From Moritella sp. Urea-trap-13 (lineage in GTDB: Bacteria > Pseudomonadota > Gammaproteobacteria > Enterobacterales > Moritellaceae), in NCBI RefSeq assembly GCF_002836355.1, contig NZ_PJCA01000040.1, positions 1 through 64,000 on the forward strand: a stretch of DNA of 64,000 nucleotides. Reading direction: 5' to 3'. Made by a program: the position numbers and the translations under genes. Shown one piece after another: positions 33,031-45,316 of the stretch. The notes below the pieces were generated by a model, which ran no database searches, was not told where the DNA came from, and saw nothing but the letters and a program-made list of their open reading frames with translations. Numbering within the stretch: position 1 is the first letter of the stretch; every line of letters starts with the position of its first letter.

Positions 33031-34149
33031 ATGCATCAGGAAAGTCCAATTATTCGCCGCCAATCAAAACAGATTATGGTCGGTGACGTGCCAGTCGGTG
33101 GTAATGCACCGATTGCTGTACAGTCAATGACAAATACCTTGACGACGGATGTGGCAGCAACCGTTGCGCAGATTAAAGCATTAGAGGCCGTAGGCGCTGA
33201 TATTGTCCGTGTTTCTGTGCCAACGATGGATGCGGCAGAAGCATTTAAACAAATTAAACAGCAAGTTGATCTACCACTGGTTGCAGATATTCATTTCGAT
33301 TACCGTATTGCCCTTAAAGTGGCTGAATACGGCGTTGATTGTTTACGCATTAATCCAGGTAATATCGGTAACGAAAGCCGTATTCGCTCGGTAGTTGACT
33401 GTGCTAAAGATATGAATATACCTATTCGTATTGGTGTCAACGGTGGCTCATTAGAGCGTGAAATCCAAGAGAAATACGGTGAACCAACACCCGCAGCCTT
33501 AGTTGAGTCGGCAATGCGTCACGTTGATATTCTTCAACGTTTGAACTTTGATCAGTTTAAAGTCAGCGTAAAAGCATCGGATGTATTTCTTGCGGTCGAG
33601 TCTTACCGCCAGTTAGCTAAATTGATTGAACAACCACTACATTTAGGCATTACTGAAGCCGGTGGTTTCAGAAGTGGTGCGGTTAAGTCTGCAGTTGGTT
33701 TGGGCATGCTACTTGCTGAAGGTATCGGTGACACCATCCGTATTTCATTGGCCGCAGATCCGGTTGAAGAAATTCGTGTTGGTTTTGATATTCTAAAATC
33801 ATTACGTATTCGTAGCCGTGGTATTAACTTTATTGCTTGTCCTACTTGTTCGCGTCAAGAGTTTGATGTGATCAGTACGGTAAATGCGTTAGAAGAACGT
33901 TTAGAAGACATTATTATACCTATGGACGTGTCTATTATCGGTTGTGTGGTCAATGGTCCGGGTGAAGCGGAAGCGTCACAAATTGGTGTAACTGGCGGCA
34001 GCAATAAGAGCGGTTACTATCTTGATGGCAAACGTCAGAAAGAACGTTTTGATAATAACGATATGATAGATCAGCTTGAGGCTAAAATTCGTGCAAAAGC
34101 AGCGATGATGGCACCTGAAAATATCATCGTAACTGACGCTAAAGCGTAA
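33031..34149 (+). CDS. ispG: 4-hydroxy-3-methylbut-2-enyl diphosphate synthase
   Basis: A 372-residue enzyme, the same length as in E. coli. The N-terminal barrel has [20 protein letters not shown]. The C-terminal domain has the 4Fe-4S cysteines in [12 protein letters not shown] and [16 protein letters not shown]. It carries out the penultimate step of the MEP isoprenoid pathway. It follows rodZ by 15 bases and is ended by a hairpin at 34159-34199. Its iron-sulfur cluster depends on isc. Confidence 0.97.
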   Translation: MHQESPIIRRQSKQIMVGDVPVGGNAPIAVQSMTNTLTTDVAATVAQIKALEAVGADIVRVSVPTMDAAEAFKQIKQQVDLPLVADIHFDYRIALKVAEYGVDCLRINPGNIGNESRIRSVVDCAKDMNIPIRIGVNGGSLEREIQEKYGEPTPAALVESAMRHVDILQRLNFDQFKVSVKASDVFLAVESYRQLAKLIEQPLHLGITEAGGFRSGAVKSAVGLGMLLAEGIGDTIRISLAADPVEEIRVGFDILKSLRIRSRGINFIACPTCSRQEFDVISTVNALEERLEDIIIPMDVSIIGCVVNGPGEAEASQIGVTGGSNKSGYYLDGKRQKERFDNNDMIDQLEAKIRAKAAMMAPENIIVTDAKA

Positions 34150-34158
34150 TTTACCCGT

Positions 34159-34199
34159 AAAGGTGTTGAAATGAGGATAAATATCCGACTAACACCTTT
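34159..34199 (+). terminator. Compound hairpin after ispG
   Basis: An outer stem AAAGGTGTT/AACACCTTT encloses a second small stem GGATA/TATCC. The T-run that follows is poor (GAATATTTT), so it may attenuate but not fully stop transcription into hisS. Confidence 0.55.
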
Positions 34200-34205
34200 G
34201 AATAT

Positions 34206-34234
34206 TTTACCTCGACGTAGAAACTCCTTATAAT
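34206..34234 (+). promoter_or_regulatory. hisS promoter
   Basis: TTTACC (34206-34211), 17 bases, TATAAT (34229-34234), followed by CTGGGG. It lies 39 bases before the hisS start, giving hisS its own promoter inside the block. Confidence 0.7.
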
Positions 34235-34272
34235 CTGGGGTTATATGTCTTTTTTAATTTTCGAGAGTGACC

Positions 34273-35553
34273 GTGGCTAAACCAATCCAAGCAATTCGTG
34301 GCATGAATGATTGCTTACCAGAACAAACGCCGGTATGGCAAAAAGTAGAATCAGTATTACGTGATACTGTTGCAGCCTATGGCTACTCTGAAATTCGTAT
34401 GCCAATCGTTGAATCTACGCATTTATTTAAGCGTGCAATTGGTGAAGTAACAGACGTTGTTGAAAAAGAAATGTACACGTTTGAAGACCGTAACGGTGAT
34501 AGCCTTACATTACGCCCTGAAGGCACTGCATCAACAGTACGTGCTGGTATTCAAAATGGTTTGCTTTATAACCAAGAGCGTCGTATGTGGTATATCGGTC
34601 CGATGTTCCGTCACGAACGTCCACAAAAAGGTCGTTACCGTCAATTCCACCAATTCGGTGTAGAAATTTTTGGTCTAAAAGGCGCGGATACCGATGCGGA
34701 AGTTATTTTATTAACTGCGCGTCTGTGGAAATTACTGGGTATCGAGCAACATGTGACATTACAGCTGAACTCGTTGGGTTCTTCTGAAGAACGTATTGCC
34801 CATAAAGAAGCATTAATTGCGTTTTTAGAAGGCTTTAAAGACGAACTTGATGAAGAAAGTCAACGTCGTATGTACACTAACCCGTTACGTGTACTTGATA
34901 GCAAGAATCCAAACGTACAAGCGTTATTGGCTGATGCTCCAAGTCTTACTGATTATTACGGTGAAGAAACTAAAGCCCACTTTAGCGGTCTATGTAAGAT
35001 ATTAGATGTTGCAGGTGTTAAATACCAAGTGAATGATCGTTTAGTTCGCGGTCTAGATTATTACAATTACACTGTATTTGAGTGGGTAACGGAAAGCTTA
35101 GGCGCACAAGGTACTGTGTGTGGTGGCGGTCGTTATGATGGTTTAGTGGAACAATTGGGTGGCAAAGCAACACCAGCCGTTGGTTTTGCATTAGGTATTG
35201 AACGCTTAGTATTATTATTAGAAACATTAGAGCTAACCGCAGATATTGCTGGTGCTGTTGATGTTTATATCGCGGCATTAGGTGAAGGCGCTGATGTTCA
35301 CGGTATGTTATTAGCAGAACAGTTACGCGACCAAATGCCATCTGCGAAAGTGATGATGCATAACGGCGGCGGTAACTTTAAGAAACAATTAAAACGTGCA
35401 GACCAAAATGGCGCTAAAATAGCACTTATTTTGGGTGGCGACGAAATCGAAAACAAACAAGTGACAGTGAAAGATCTGACTGGTAAAACAGAGCAACAGA
35501 CTATCGCAGTAACTGAGTTAGTGAATCTATTAACAACATTGTTAAACAAGTAA
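34273..35553 (+). CDS. hisS: Histidyl-tRNA synthetase
   Basis: A 426-residue class II synthetase (424 in E. coli). The start [16 protein letters not shown] matches E. coli closely, with GTG at 34273 and GAGAG five bases before it; another GTG two codons earlier is less likely. Motif 2 is [20 protein letters not shown], the His-binding region is [15 protein letters not shown], and motif 3 is [10 protein letters not shown]. It charges tRNA-His. It begins the hisS-yfgM-bamB-der group. Confidence 0.98.
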   Translation: MAKPIQAIRGMNDCLPEQTPVWQKVESVLRDTVAAYGYSEIRMPIVESTHLFKRAIGEVTDVVEKEMYTFEDRNGDSLTLRPEGTASTVRAGIQNGLLYNQERRMWYIGPMFRHERPQKGRYRQFHQFGVEIFGLKGADTDAEVILLTARLWKLLGIEQHVTLQLNSLGSSEERIAHKEALIAFLEGFKDELDEESQRRMYTNPLRVLDSKNPNVQALLADAPSLTDYYGEETKAHFSGLCKILDVAGVKYQVNDRLVRGLDYYNYTVFEWVTESLGAQGTVCGGGRYDGLVEQLGGKATPAVGFALGIERLVLLLETLELTADIAGAVDVYIAALGEGADVHGMLLAEQLRDQMPSAKVMMHNGGGNFKKQLKRADQNGAKIALILGGDEIENKQVTVKDLTGKTEQQTIAVTELVNLLTTLLNK

Positions 35554-35593
35554 TTATTACGGTTTAGTTGTGTTTACAAATTAAGGGTGAGAC

Positions 35594-36265
35594 GTGGAAG
35601 GTTACGCTACTGAAGAACAACAAGTTGAAGCGCTGAAATCATGGTGGAAATCTAATGGTAATGCGGTTATTTTTGGTACTGTACTAGGCCTAGCTGGCTT
35701 AGTGGGTTTTCGTTATTACAACGATAGCCAGTTAACAGGACAAGAAGAGCTATCGGCTGCTTATGATACTGTTGTAACTGAATTATCTGAAAATGGACTT
35801 GCAGCGAAAGCGACAACTCAAACGTTTATTGATGCCAACAGCGGCAATGCTTATGCAACATTAACAGCATTACAACTGGCTGCTGAAGCGGTTAAAAAGC
35901 AAGATTTTGCGGAAGCTGAAAAACAACTTAGCTGGGTAGCGAAAAACAGCAATCAAGCGAGCATCTTACCAATTGCTAATATCCGTTTAGCACGAGTGCA
36001 AGCGCAACTGCAGAACTTTGATGCTGCTCTGGCGACATTAGACACAGTGACACTGGATACCTTTGCAAGTAAAACCGCAGAAGTTAAAGGCGATATTTAT
36101 GTGCAGCAGGGCGATTTGAACGCCGCGCGTAGTGCCTATGAAGCAGCTCTTGCAGGTATTGGCGCCAATACTCAGTTATTAAAACTGAAGCTTGATGACC
36201 TTGCTATTGCCGGCGTTGCAGATGATCTCGATGCTGCAATCGCGGGAGAGTTGAATGACAAATAA
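35594..36265 (+). CDS. yfgM: Ancillary SecYEG translocon subunit YfgM
   Basis: A 223-residue protein with a GTG start and GGTGAG before it. One membrane segment (AVIFGTVLGLAGLVGFRYY, about 24-42) follows a cytoplasmic tail beginning EGYATEEQQVEALKSWWKSN, the conserved opening of YfgM. The rest is TPR-like and periplasmic. It works with PpiD beside the Sec translocon as a chaperone. It overlaps bamB by 11 bases. Confidence 0.93.
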   Translation: MEGYATEEQQVEALKSWWKSNGNAVIFGTVLGLAGLVGFRYYNDSQLTGQEELSAAYDTVVTELSENGLAAKATTQTFIDANSGNAYATLTALQLAAEAVKKQDFAEAEKQLSWVAKNSNQASILPIANIRLARVQAQLQNFDAALATLDTVTLDTFASKTAEVKGDIYVQQGDLNAARSAYEAALAGIGANTQLLKLKLDDLAIAGVADDLDAAIAGELNDK

Positions 36266-37445
36266 GCTGAAGGCAATCACAACAGCTGCGGTGCTTTCAG
36301 TCTTTTTACAAGGTTGCTCTTTATTTAGTGATGACGAGGACGTGTATTCTCCACTGCCTGTTATCCAAGCTAAATTTACGCCAGAAGTAGAATGGCGTAA
36401 GAGTATAGGTTCTGGTGTTGGTGAGTATTACTCACAAACCCGAACTTTACTTGCAAATGATCAACTTTTTGCTGCTAGCCGCGCTGGTATCGTTAAAGCC
36501 TTAGATCCTATTTCTGGTGATGTAATTTGGCAACAAGACTTATCTGAACAAGAAGTTTTTAACCGTTTTGATGACAGTGATGATGCATTACTTTCTGGTG
36601 GCATCGCTGCAGGTTACGGCATGGTGTTTGTCGGTAGTGAAAATGCTGTATTATTTGCATTAAACGATAAAACCGGTGAAGTGATCTGGCAGGTTGAAAC
36701 TGACGGTGAAGTGATCGCCAGTCCTGTGGTTGATGAAGGTCTGGTTATTATCCAAACGGGCACTGGTAGTCTGATTGGTTTTGACGTTCAGACGGGTGAA
36801 CAACGTTGGATCCAAAGCTCAGAACTACCTGCTTTAACATTACGTGGTAATAATTCACCAATCACCACCAATGGAGCAGCGATTTATGGTCGTAGTGATG
36901 GTAAACTAGCCGCAGTATTTATTGCTAATGGTCGATTGATCTGGGAAGTAAGTGTTGCAAAGCCAAAAGGCGCGAATGACATTGACCGTTTAGTTGATGT
37001 GAATGGCCAAGCTGTAGCTCGTGGCACAGATGTATATACGTCTGCGTTTAACGGTGAACTAATGGCTGTTGAATTGCGTTCTGGTAAGGTCCTTTGGAAG
37101 CGTGCTTATGCGTCAGTAAAAGATCTTACCGTTGCTGGTTTTGAACTATTCTTAACTGATACAGAAGGTCGTATTCATGCAATCGACCGTCGTAATGGTT
37201 TGACCTTATGGTCACAGAATCGTTTAGCATTACGGGGTGTAACAGCACCGGTTGTTGCTGGCGACAATATTGTTGTCGGTGACAAAGAAGGCTATTTACA
37301 CTGGCTAGATCGCAAGACTGGCAAGTTAGTAGCACAACAATTAATTGATAGTGATGGACTATTTTCTAAAGCCTTGAACTCAGATGAATATCTCTATGTT
37401 CAAAGTCGCAGTGGTGACTTGGTTGCGGTAAAAAAACCAATATAA
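36255..37445 (+). CDS. bamB: Outer-membrane protein assembly factor BamB
   Basis: A 396-residue lipoprotein (signal ending VFLQGC). The mature part is a beta-propeller with repeated PQQ-like blades, e.g. ALDPISGDVIWQQDL, ALNDKTGEVIWQVETDGEVI, GFDVQTGEQRWIQSSE, AVELRSGKVLWKRAY, AIDRRNGLTLWSQNR and WLDRKTGKLVAQQ. BamB supports BamA in folding outer-membrane barrels. GGGAGAG before the ATG lies inside yfgM, and the two genes are coupled. The small GC hairpin at 37480 follows. Confidence 0.96.
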   Translation: MTNKLKAITTAAVLSVFLQGCSLFSDDEDVYSPLPVIQAKFTPEVEWRKSIGSGVGEYYSQTRTLLANDQLFAASRAGIVKALDPISGDVIWQQDLSEQEVFNRFDDSDDALLSGGIAAGYGMVFVGSENAVLFALNDKTGEVIWQVETDGEVIASPVVDEGLVIIQTGTGSLIGFDVQTGEQRWIQSSELPALTLRGNNSPITTNGAAIYGRSDGKLAAVFIANGRLIWEVSVAKPKGANDIDRLVDVNGQAVARGTDVYTSAFNGELMAVELRSGKVLWKRAYASVKDLTVAGFELFLTDTEGRIHAIDRRNGLTLWSQNRLALRGVTAPVVAGDNIVVGDKEGYLHWLDRKTGKLVAQQLIDSDGLFSKALNSDEYLYVQSRSGDLVAVKKPI

Positions 37446-37479
37446 CTGACGAGATAGAATACCATCAAACTAATTTTAT

Positions 37480-37499
37480 TGCGCCGAGAGGCGCATTTT
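37480..37499 (+). terminator. Short GC hairpin after bamB
   Basis: TGCGCC, loop GAGA, GGCGCA then TTTT. It is short but stable, and probably reduces read-through into der. Confidence 0.65.
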
Positions 37500-37556
37500 G
37501 TCCTTTTAAATAAGTGACTTTATTTTACTAGAGCCGTATTGAGGCTGAGGTTAACT

Positions 37557-39026
37557 ATGACCCCTGTAATTGCATTGGTTGGACGCCCGAATGTTGGTAA
37601 ATCAACATTGTTCAACCGCTTAACTCGTACCCGGGACGCACTTGTTGCCGATTTCCCAGGGTTAACTCGTGACCGTAAATATGGACAAGCTAACTTAGCT
37701 GGTCGTGAGTTCATTGTTGTTGATACCGGCGGTATAAACGGCGATGAAGAAGGGATTGATGCAAAAATGGCTGAACAGTCGCTACTTGCGATTGAAGAAG
37801 CTGATGCCATATTATTTATGGTAGATGCTCGAGCAGGCCTAATGGTAGCTGATCAAGCAATTGCTAAACATTTACGTAAGCAACATAAGAAAGTATTTCT
37901 TGTTGCGAACAAAACAGATGGTCTAGATGGCGATGTTGCAGTTGCTGAATTCTATGCGCTTGCACTTGGTGACATTTACCAAATTGCGGCAGCGCAAGGA
38001 CGTGGCACAAATATTCTAATTGAAGAAGCATTAGCACACGTTGAAGTTGTTAATCCTGAAGAAGAGGAAGAATTCTCTGACGCAGCCCCTTTCATTGATG
38101 GTGAATTATTACCTGAAGAAGAAGAGGAAGAACGTCCTGACGATTATTCAAGTTTACCGATTAAACTTGCGATGATTGGTTGCCCTAACGTAGGTAAATC
38201 AACACTGGTTAACCGTATTTTAGGTGAAGAACGTGTTGTTGTTTATGACATGCCTGGTACTACACGTGACAGTATTTACATTCCAATGGAGCGTGATGGT
38301 CGTAACTACATGCTTATTGATACTGCCGGTGTACGTCGTCGTAAAAATATCAATGAAGCTGTTGAGAAATTCTCAATCGTTAAAGCATTACAAGCAATCG
38401 ATGATGCTAACGTTGTATTGATGGTATTTGATGCACGTGTTGGTGTTACCGCTCAAGATCTAACATTATTAGGTTTTGCGATTAACTCTGGTCGTTCAAT
38501 TGTAATTGCAGTGAACAAGTGGGATGGTTTAGATTCTGATGTGAAAGATCGCATTAAATCTGAATTAGACCGTCGCTTAGGCTTTATTGACTTTGCACGT
38601 ATCCACTTTATCTCGGCATTACACGGTACTGGTGTGGGTAACTTATTTGAATCAATAACAGAAGCATTTGATTCATCTACGAAACGTGTATCAACGTCTA
38701 TGCTAACGCGTATCGTTCGTATGGCTGTTGATGATCACCAACCGCCAATGCACGCAGGTCGTCGTGTTAAGTTACGTTATGCGCATGCGGGTGGCTACAA
38801 TCCACCACTTATCGTCGTGCATGGTAACCAAGTAACAAAATTAGCGCATTCATATCGCCGTTACTTAATTAACTATTTCCGCCGTTCATTAAAAATTATG
38901 GGTACGCCGATTAAAGTTGAATTCCGTGACAGTGAAAACCCGTTTGCAGATAAGAAAAATAACTTATCGTTATCGCAACAGAAAAAACGTCGTCGTATGA
39001 TGTCGCACTATAAGAGTAAAAAATAA
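37557..39026 (+). CDS. der: Ribosome-assembly GTPase Der (EngA)
   Basis: A 489-residue protein with two G domains: [24 protein letters not shown] and NKTDG in the first, and [24 protein letters not shown] and NKWDG in the second. A strongly acidic linker lies between (runs of five to six Glu near residues 170-195), and a KH-like RNA-binding domain is at the C-terminus. It acts in maturation of the large ribosomal subunit. The start [11 protein letters not shown] has GAGG upstream; TTG at 37539 is rejected. Confidence 0.97.
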   Translation: MTPVIALVGRPNVGKSTLFNRLTRTRDALVADFPGLTRDRKYGQANLAGREFIVVDTGGINGDEEGIDAKMAEQSLLAIEEADAILFMVDARAGLMVADQAIAKHLRKQHKKVFLVANKTDGLDGDVAVAEFYALALGDIYQIAAAQGRGTNILIEEALAHVEVVNPEEEEEFSDAAPFIDGELLPEEEEEERPDDYSSLPIKLAMIGCPNVGKSTLVNRILGEERVVVYDMPGTTRDSIYIPMERDGRNYMLIDTAGVRRRKNINEAVEKFSIVKALQAIDDANVVLMVFDARVGVTAQDLTLLGFAINSGRSIVIAVNKWDGLDSDVKDRIKSELDRRLGFIDFARIHFISALHGTGVGNLFESITEAFDSSTKRVSTSMLTRIVRMAVDDHQPPMHAGRRVKLRYAHAGGYNPPLIVVHGNQVTKLAHSYRRYLINYFRRSLKIMGTPIKVEFRDSENPFADKKNNLSLSQQKKRRRMMSHYKSKK

Positions 39027-39048
39027 TAGCTTAGGCTGTTGTCGATAG

Positions 39049-39076
39049 AAAGGTCTGTTTTTACAGGCCTTTTTTT
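39049..39076 (+). terminator. Terminator of der
   Basis: AAAGGTCTG, T-rich loop, CAGGCCTTT followed by more T. One G-U pair is present. Confidence 0.85.
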
Positions 39077-39227
39077 ATACTTATAAATTAGTAAAAGTAT
39101 AGTTTCAGTGATGATGAAGGCATATTCTTTACGTTAAGGTATCTACTTTAATGTAAAGACTGCTACTATTTGTGTCTAATGAATAGGGATGTGAATGAAT
39201 CAATATGGATAGTGTGAGAGGTTTTAG

Positions 39228-39806
39228 TTGACCATAGTTGCAGTTGTGTATTTTTCGGAATCCGGGTCAACTCAGGCGCTGGCGCGCGAAGTGATTTCAG
39301 GTATTAGCACCGTTGAAGACGTGAAGGTGATGGAATGCCAGATACAAGCTTGGGATATGTTTGAAGGTCGTTTCGATAATGATGAATTCATGTGCTTGCT
39401 GGATAATACCGATGCTATCGTGTTTGGTTCACCCACTTATATGGGCGGCGTTTCAGCGCAATTCAAAGCATTTGCCGATGCTTCGAGCGAACGTTGGGAT
39501 AGTCAGCAATGGCGCAATAAATTCTGCGCTGGCTTTACGGTCGGCAGTTGCCTTAATGGTGATCAAACTAACACCATTCAATACATGGCGACATTAGCCA
39601 GCCAACATGGCATGTTATGGGTTGGACTCGATATTGCGGGCGGTTATAACAGTGTCGGATTAAATCGCTTGGGCTGTCAATTAGGCGCGGTAGGGCATAA
39701 TCCCGAAGGCGAAGTACATCGCAGTGATCTCGATACCGCTAAATACTTAGGGCGTCGAGTCGCAGCCATAGCTAAAGCCTGCAGTATTAACTTACAGGCT
39801 TTATGA
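39228..39806 (+). CDS. Flavodoxin-family NAD(P)H-dependent oxidoreductase
   Basis: A 192-residue flavodoxin-fold protein. The FMN phosphate loop is VVYFSESGSTQALAREV, the second loop is VFGSPTYMGGVSAQFKAFAD, typical of WrbA-like reductases, and GFTVGSCLNGDQTNTIQYMA matches the third. It is probably a cytosolic quinone or flavin reductase. The start is TTG, with GAGAGG about seven bases upstream; no ATG fits. It is monocistronic. Confidence 0.88.
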   Translation: MTIVAVVYFSESGSTQALAREVISGISTVEDVKVMECQIQAWDMFEGRFDNDEFMCLLDNTDAIVFGSPTYMGGVSAQFKAFADASSERWDSQQWRNKFCAGFTVGSCLNGDQTNTIQYMATLASQHGMLWVGLDIAGGYNSVGLNRLGCQLGAVGHNPEGEVHRSDLDTAKYLGRRVAAIAKACSINLQAL

Positions 39807-39851
39807 TGCTTATTTATAAGAGCTATAAGTGTGATTAATATTAATAACGAG

Positions 39852-40313
39852 TTAAGCGCTCAAGCGTTTAACGAGCTGAGTAACCAGCAACTCAGCACCC
39901 GCTAAGTCATCTTGATCAAAACGGCCGATACTGGGACTGTCGATATCTAGTACTCCGATTAATTTATCATTCACCACAATCGGTACCACGACCTCTGAAT
40001 TGCTTGCAGCGTCACAGGCGATATGACCTGGGAAGTCATGCACGTCGGTGACTAATTGACTCTGTAATGTACTGGCTGCTGTGCCACACACGCCACGGCC
40101 GACAGGAATGCGGATACAAGCGGGTAGACCTTGGAAAGGACCTAATACTAACTCGTTATTCTCGTAGAGATAAAAGCCAGCCCAGTTAACATCTTCTAGC
40201 TCCATGAATAATAACGCACTGAGATTAGCTAGATTAGCAATTAAATGGTTTTCTTCGGCCATTAAAGCGTCTGCTTGTTGAGCAAGACGCTGATAAAGTT
40301 GGATCTTAGACAT
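39852..40313 (-). CDS. Free methionine-(R)-sulfoxide reductase, GAF-domain (fRMsr)
   Basis: A 153-residue single GAF domain. The three redox cysteines of the YebR/fRMsr family are present: LPACIRIPVGRGVCGTAA holds two, spaced ten apart, and HIACDAASNSEVVVP the third, next to the substrate pocket. The enzyme reduces free methionine R-sulfoxide with thioredoxin. The start gives MSKIQLYQR, with AAGGAA five bases before it. It is alone and convergent with the flavodoxin gene. Confidence 0.92.
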   Translation of the reverse strand: MSKIQLYQRLAQQADALMAEENHLIANLANLSALLFMELEDVNWAGFYLYENNELVLGPFQGLPACIRIPVGRGVCGTAASTLQSQLVTDVHDFPGHIACDAASNSEVVVPIVVNDKLIGVLDIDSPSIGRFDQDDLAGAELLVTQLVKRLSA

Positions 40314-40616
40314 GTATTTCCTTGATGAATTGATAGGATGAAAAGCCAACGCGTACCCTATCTATGATAATAATATATATCTTAGCTGATGATTATATCG
40401 TCATAAAGACCATATTGGTTTTAGCGGCATCGTTAGGGCTAAAAAACAGTGATAAGATATAGTTTAATTTACTGAAAATGTGTTTACTAAATGCGAACAT
40501 AGTAGATCCTCGTCATACTTACAGCTTAGTTAGTATCACTGTAATACATAATGATAGCGGTTACTTTACCTCTTATTTAATATTTATCCTGTTTCATCGA
40601 CTGAAGTTATAAATTC
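40314..40616. other. fRMsr-DTW divergent region
   Basis: A 303-base AT-rich region between divergent genes. It should hold two promoters, but I see no convincing hexamers, repeats or small ORF. Confidence 0.4.
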
Positions 40617-41078
40617 ATGCATATATACCTAGTTACCCATGAGAGAGAGTTCTCACGTCGCAGTAATACTGGCAAATTAGTGCAACAGTTCCTACCTGAT
40701 GAGACCAGCATTGTTGCTTGGCGTCGGAAAGAACCTGATAGTCAATTGTTAGCGGCGATCAGAACCGGTTGTGTGGCTATTTTAGCGCCAGGCGCGGAAG
40801 GCGAGCATCAGATAAGTGACTTTGATAGCTTAGTATTACTGGATAGCACCTGGCAAGAAGCACGCAAGATGTATAGTCGCAGTGACTATTTAAAAGATTT
40901 ACCTAAGGTGACATTAACCGCGCCACAAGCCTCCGAGTTTATTTTACGCGCCAATCAACTTGAAGGTGGGTTAAGCACTGTTGAGTGTGTGATTGAGCTA
41001 CTACGCTTACAGCAGCGCGAGCCTGAAGCCGAACAACTGAAAGTTGAATTTAAGGCATTTATTCGCGCTTGTTTATAA
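40617..41078 (+). CDS. DTW-domain protein (tRNA acp3U aminocarboxypropyltransferase family), short form
   Basis: A 153-residue protein made of the DTW domain only. RRSNTGKLVQQFLP matches the T-N-T-G-x-L motif, and VLLDSTWQEARKMYSRSDYL the D-x-T-W motif that names the family. Characterised members (TapT in E. coli, 232 residues) transfer the aminocarboxypropyl group from SAM to U47 of tRNA. The N-terminal cysteine-bearing part of TapT is missing here, so the exact target is uncertain. The 3' end overlaps the convergent AraC gene by 20 bases. Confidence 0.85.
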   Translation: MHIYLVTHEREFSRRSNTGKLVQQFLPDETSIVAWRRKEPDSQLLAAIRTGCVAILAPGAEGEHQISDFDSLVLLDSTWQEARKMYSRSDYLKDLPKVTLTAPQASEFILRANQLEGGLSTVECVIELLRLQQREPEAEQLKVEFKAFIRACL

Positions 41079-42147
41079 ACGTTTGACGATAATTTTTCGG
41101 CGTGTTCTGGGTCCAACGGCGAAAGGCTTTATAAAATGCCGCCGGTGTCGCAAAGCCTAATAAATACGATATCTCACTAAAACTAAGCAGGGTGTCGCGA
41201 ACATAACTCAATGCCAACCCCTGCCTCGTTTTATCCATGATGCTTTGATAATTGGTATTTTCTTTGTATAAGCGTCTTCTTAACGTCCAAGCCGATGTCC
41301 CGAGTAATGCTGCTACTTGGTTAATGTCAGGCATATTCCCCACCAAGTTATGACTTACTTTTTCGATAACCTTACTTTGCCAGTCTTGATTTTGTTGCAG
41401 CAGGTTTAGCTCGTTTTGACATAATTGCTGTGCTTGTAAATAACTGCTCATGCACGCATCTGGCAATGGTGTGTCGATATGCTGACTATTTAATACTAAG
41501 CCATTAAATGTCGAATTAAAGATAACCGGACATTGAAAAAAATGCTGATAGCGTTCGCTGTTGTTAGGCTCGGGATATTCAATATGCACTGTTTTGACAA
41601 TAGTAGCGGGCTGGGTTAAATGTTTAGCTCGGGATGTGAGTAAGGTAAACCAACTGGCGAGCACTGAGTCCACGACAAAATAATTATAGAGGTTGTACGG
41701 CGCTATCGAATAAAAGCTCAGAGTCGGTTCTTGTGCCGTTACCTTGGTATTATTCACAGGGGTGAAGGTTGAGTGACCGCGTACATTCTGACTTAACAAA
41801 CTCTCATATTGCGCAAGGACTTGTGCCATCGTACTGATATCAACAGCAGACATAGCGGCAAATCCCAGCATGCCGTAATGTTGAAAGCAGACATTTTCCC
41901 CCATCAATAAACCGAGGTCGTTTCGCTGGGTTTGTTGGATAAGATCAAAACCCATGCGCATATATTTGGGAATCGATAAGCGCCCATTATGAGCACTCAA
42001 TTGGGAGATAGAGACGTTATATTTGGCTAAAATAGGCTCCATATCACCATTGATTTTATGACTGGTTAAGTTCATTTGTTGTAAAAAATTAACCGAAATA
42101 TCCCCTAAACTTACTTTCGACTCTTTCACTTCCGTCATACTACTCAT
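41059..42147 (-). CDS. AraC-family transcriptional regulator
   Basis: A roughly 362-residue regulator. The C-terminal AraC domain has two helix-turn-helices (MPDINQVAALLGTSAWTLRR and FSEISYLLGFATPAAFYKAF, followed by RRWTQNTPKNYR). The N-terminal domain is the large type of OruR/ArgR-like AraC proteins that sense amino acids or small acids. It is divergent from fadH, which it may control. The start is uncertain: GTG at 42159, or ATG at 42147 or 42138, none with a good ribosome-binding site. Its stop lies inside the DTW gene. Confidence 0.9.
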   Translation of the reverse strand: MSSMTEVKESKVSLGDISVNFLQQMNLTSHKINGDMEPILAKYNVSISQLSAHNGRLSIPKYMRMGFDLIQQTQRNDLGLLMGENVCFQHYGMLGFAAMSAVDISTMAQVLAQYESLLSQNVRGHSTFTPVNNTKVTAQEPTLSFYSIAPYNLYNYFVVDSVLASWFTLLTSRAKHLTQPATIVKTVHIEYPEPNNSERYQHFFQCPVIFNSTFNGLVLNSQHIDTPLPDACMSSYLQAQQLCQNELNLLQQNQDWQSKVIEKVSHNLVGNMPDINQVAALLGTSAWTLRRRLYKENTNYQSIMDKTRQGLALSYVRDTLLSFSEISYLLGFATPAAFYKAFRRWTQNTPKNYRQTFINKRE

Positions 42148-42335
42148 ATCCGTAATCACAAATGCCAGTTAACAATGTTTACCAATTAAGCTCGTGAAAT
42201 GGTGAATGCTAACTAAAGATAACTAATTGTATATCATGAGCATTGTATCCGTCGTGCTTTAGCGCTACTTTTCATAACTTAAGAATAAAATAAAAAGCAT
42301 AAACGCTGAATAAAATACTCAACGCAATGGAGTGA

Positions 42336-44381
<2,046 letters not shown>

Positions 44382-44513
44382 TCTCGTTAGAATTTTGATT
44401 TTAATACATATATGAAGTCCGCATTATCGTACTGATATAAATTAAATTATTTCACTTAATATCAGTGCGATCGTGCAAATTTACTCTAGTCTTGAAGTCT
44501 AAATTTAACTTTT

Positions 44514-44870
44514 ATGATGAGTGTACGAATGCCCAGAAAACTGTGTTATTTATTGGAACTACCTGATTCTAAAGTGGCATTTAGTGTGTTACTCATTGCC
44601 GACAAAGCCTGCTTGTCTGTGGCTGATATTGATGAGTGTTACGCCATTGATCGGCTGATGATAGTTGAAAATCCCAGTACCCAATTACAAGGTTATTATA
44701 TTTGTGATTATGCTACGCCAGTTTGGTCACTGGAAGACTTGTCATTGCAGGATATCGGTTTACTTTCTGCGCATTTTGGCTTGTTGATTGAGCATGAGTA
44801 TAATGATATTTATGCGATGGAAGCACATCAACTTATTGATTCTGAAAAATATCAGTCAATTAAAACCTGA
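44514..44870 (+). CDS. Hypothetical protein, 118 aa
   Basis: I do not recognise this small acidic protein. It has no signal peptide and no membrane segment. It reads as alternating strands and helices (KVAFSVLLIADKACLSVADI, then LQGYYICDYATPVWSLEDLS), a pattern of a small alpha/beta domain. An internal ATG at 44529 (MPRKL) has GATGAG seven bases upstream and may be the true start. It lies between fadH and a DUF5062-like gene, on the same strand, with gaps too wide to assume an operon. Confidence 0.65.
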   Translation: MMSVRMPRKLCYLLELPDSKVAFSVLLIADKACLSVADIDECYAIDRLMIVENPSTQLQGYYICDYATPVWSLEDLSLQDIGLLSAHFGLLIEHEYNDIYAMEAHQLIDSEKYQSIKT

Positions 44871-44964
44871 CCTAGAATTTAAATGTCACATTTATTTTCT
44901 GCTAATTGTGCTATAACAGAGTGTGCTCAGCAAGATTAACTGTCTGTTATGTGAAGAGGAAATG

Positions 44965-45228
44965 ATGGCTAAACTGAAAAATGAAAAGAAATTATTTAAA
45001 GCTGCGATCACATTAGGTACTCAGTATCTACAGCAACGTGGCAGTACATTTACAGCAACAGATCCAGAAGACATTAAAGCGCAATATATTTATAAAGCGT
45101 TAGTGTTTGATAAACTGATGCAACCGCTTGCTAAAGATCAAGAAACGACCTTAAATATTAAACATAAATTAGCCATTTGGATCTCTCGAAAATTACCGGC
45201 TGGCCATCCTTTACTGACGGGTGAATAG
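44965..45228 (+). CDS. DUF5062-like small protein
   Basis: An 87-residue protein, MAKLKNEKKLFKAAITLGTQ followed by YLQQRGSTFTATDPEDIKAQ, which I recall as the DUF5062 pattern of Vibrio and related genera. It is mostly helical and basic at the start, with a conserved-looking WISRKLPAGHPLLTGE end. Function is unknown. The ATG with AGAGGA four bases upstream is preferred over the codon before it. A good terminator at 45271 follows. Confidence 0.75.
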   Translation: MAKLKNEKKLFKAAITLGTQYLQQRGSTFTATDPEDIKAQYIYKALVFDKLMQPLAKDQETTLNIKHKLAIWISRKLPAGHPLLTGE

Positions 45229-45270
45229 TAACGAGGTTTAACCGCTAAAGTTATTTATAAACATCATTAC

Positions 45271-45308
45271 TGGGCTAAACATGTTAGATACGTGTTTAGC
45301 CCATTTTT
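45271..45308. terminator. Bidirectional terminator
   Basis: TGGGCTAAACA and TGTTTAGCCCA around 11 bases, then TTTTT. It lies between the DUF5062-like gene and the convergent patatin gene. Confidence 0.88.
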
Positions 45309-45316
45309 ATGACTGC

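Noticed and set aside
38041-38150. Acidic Glu-rich stretch in der as a possible insertion or repeat expansion
   Set aside because: An acidic linker between the two G domains is normal for gammaproteobacterial Der.
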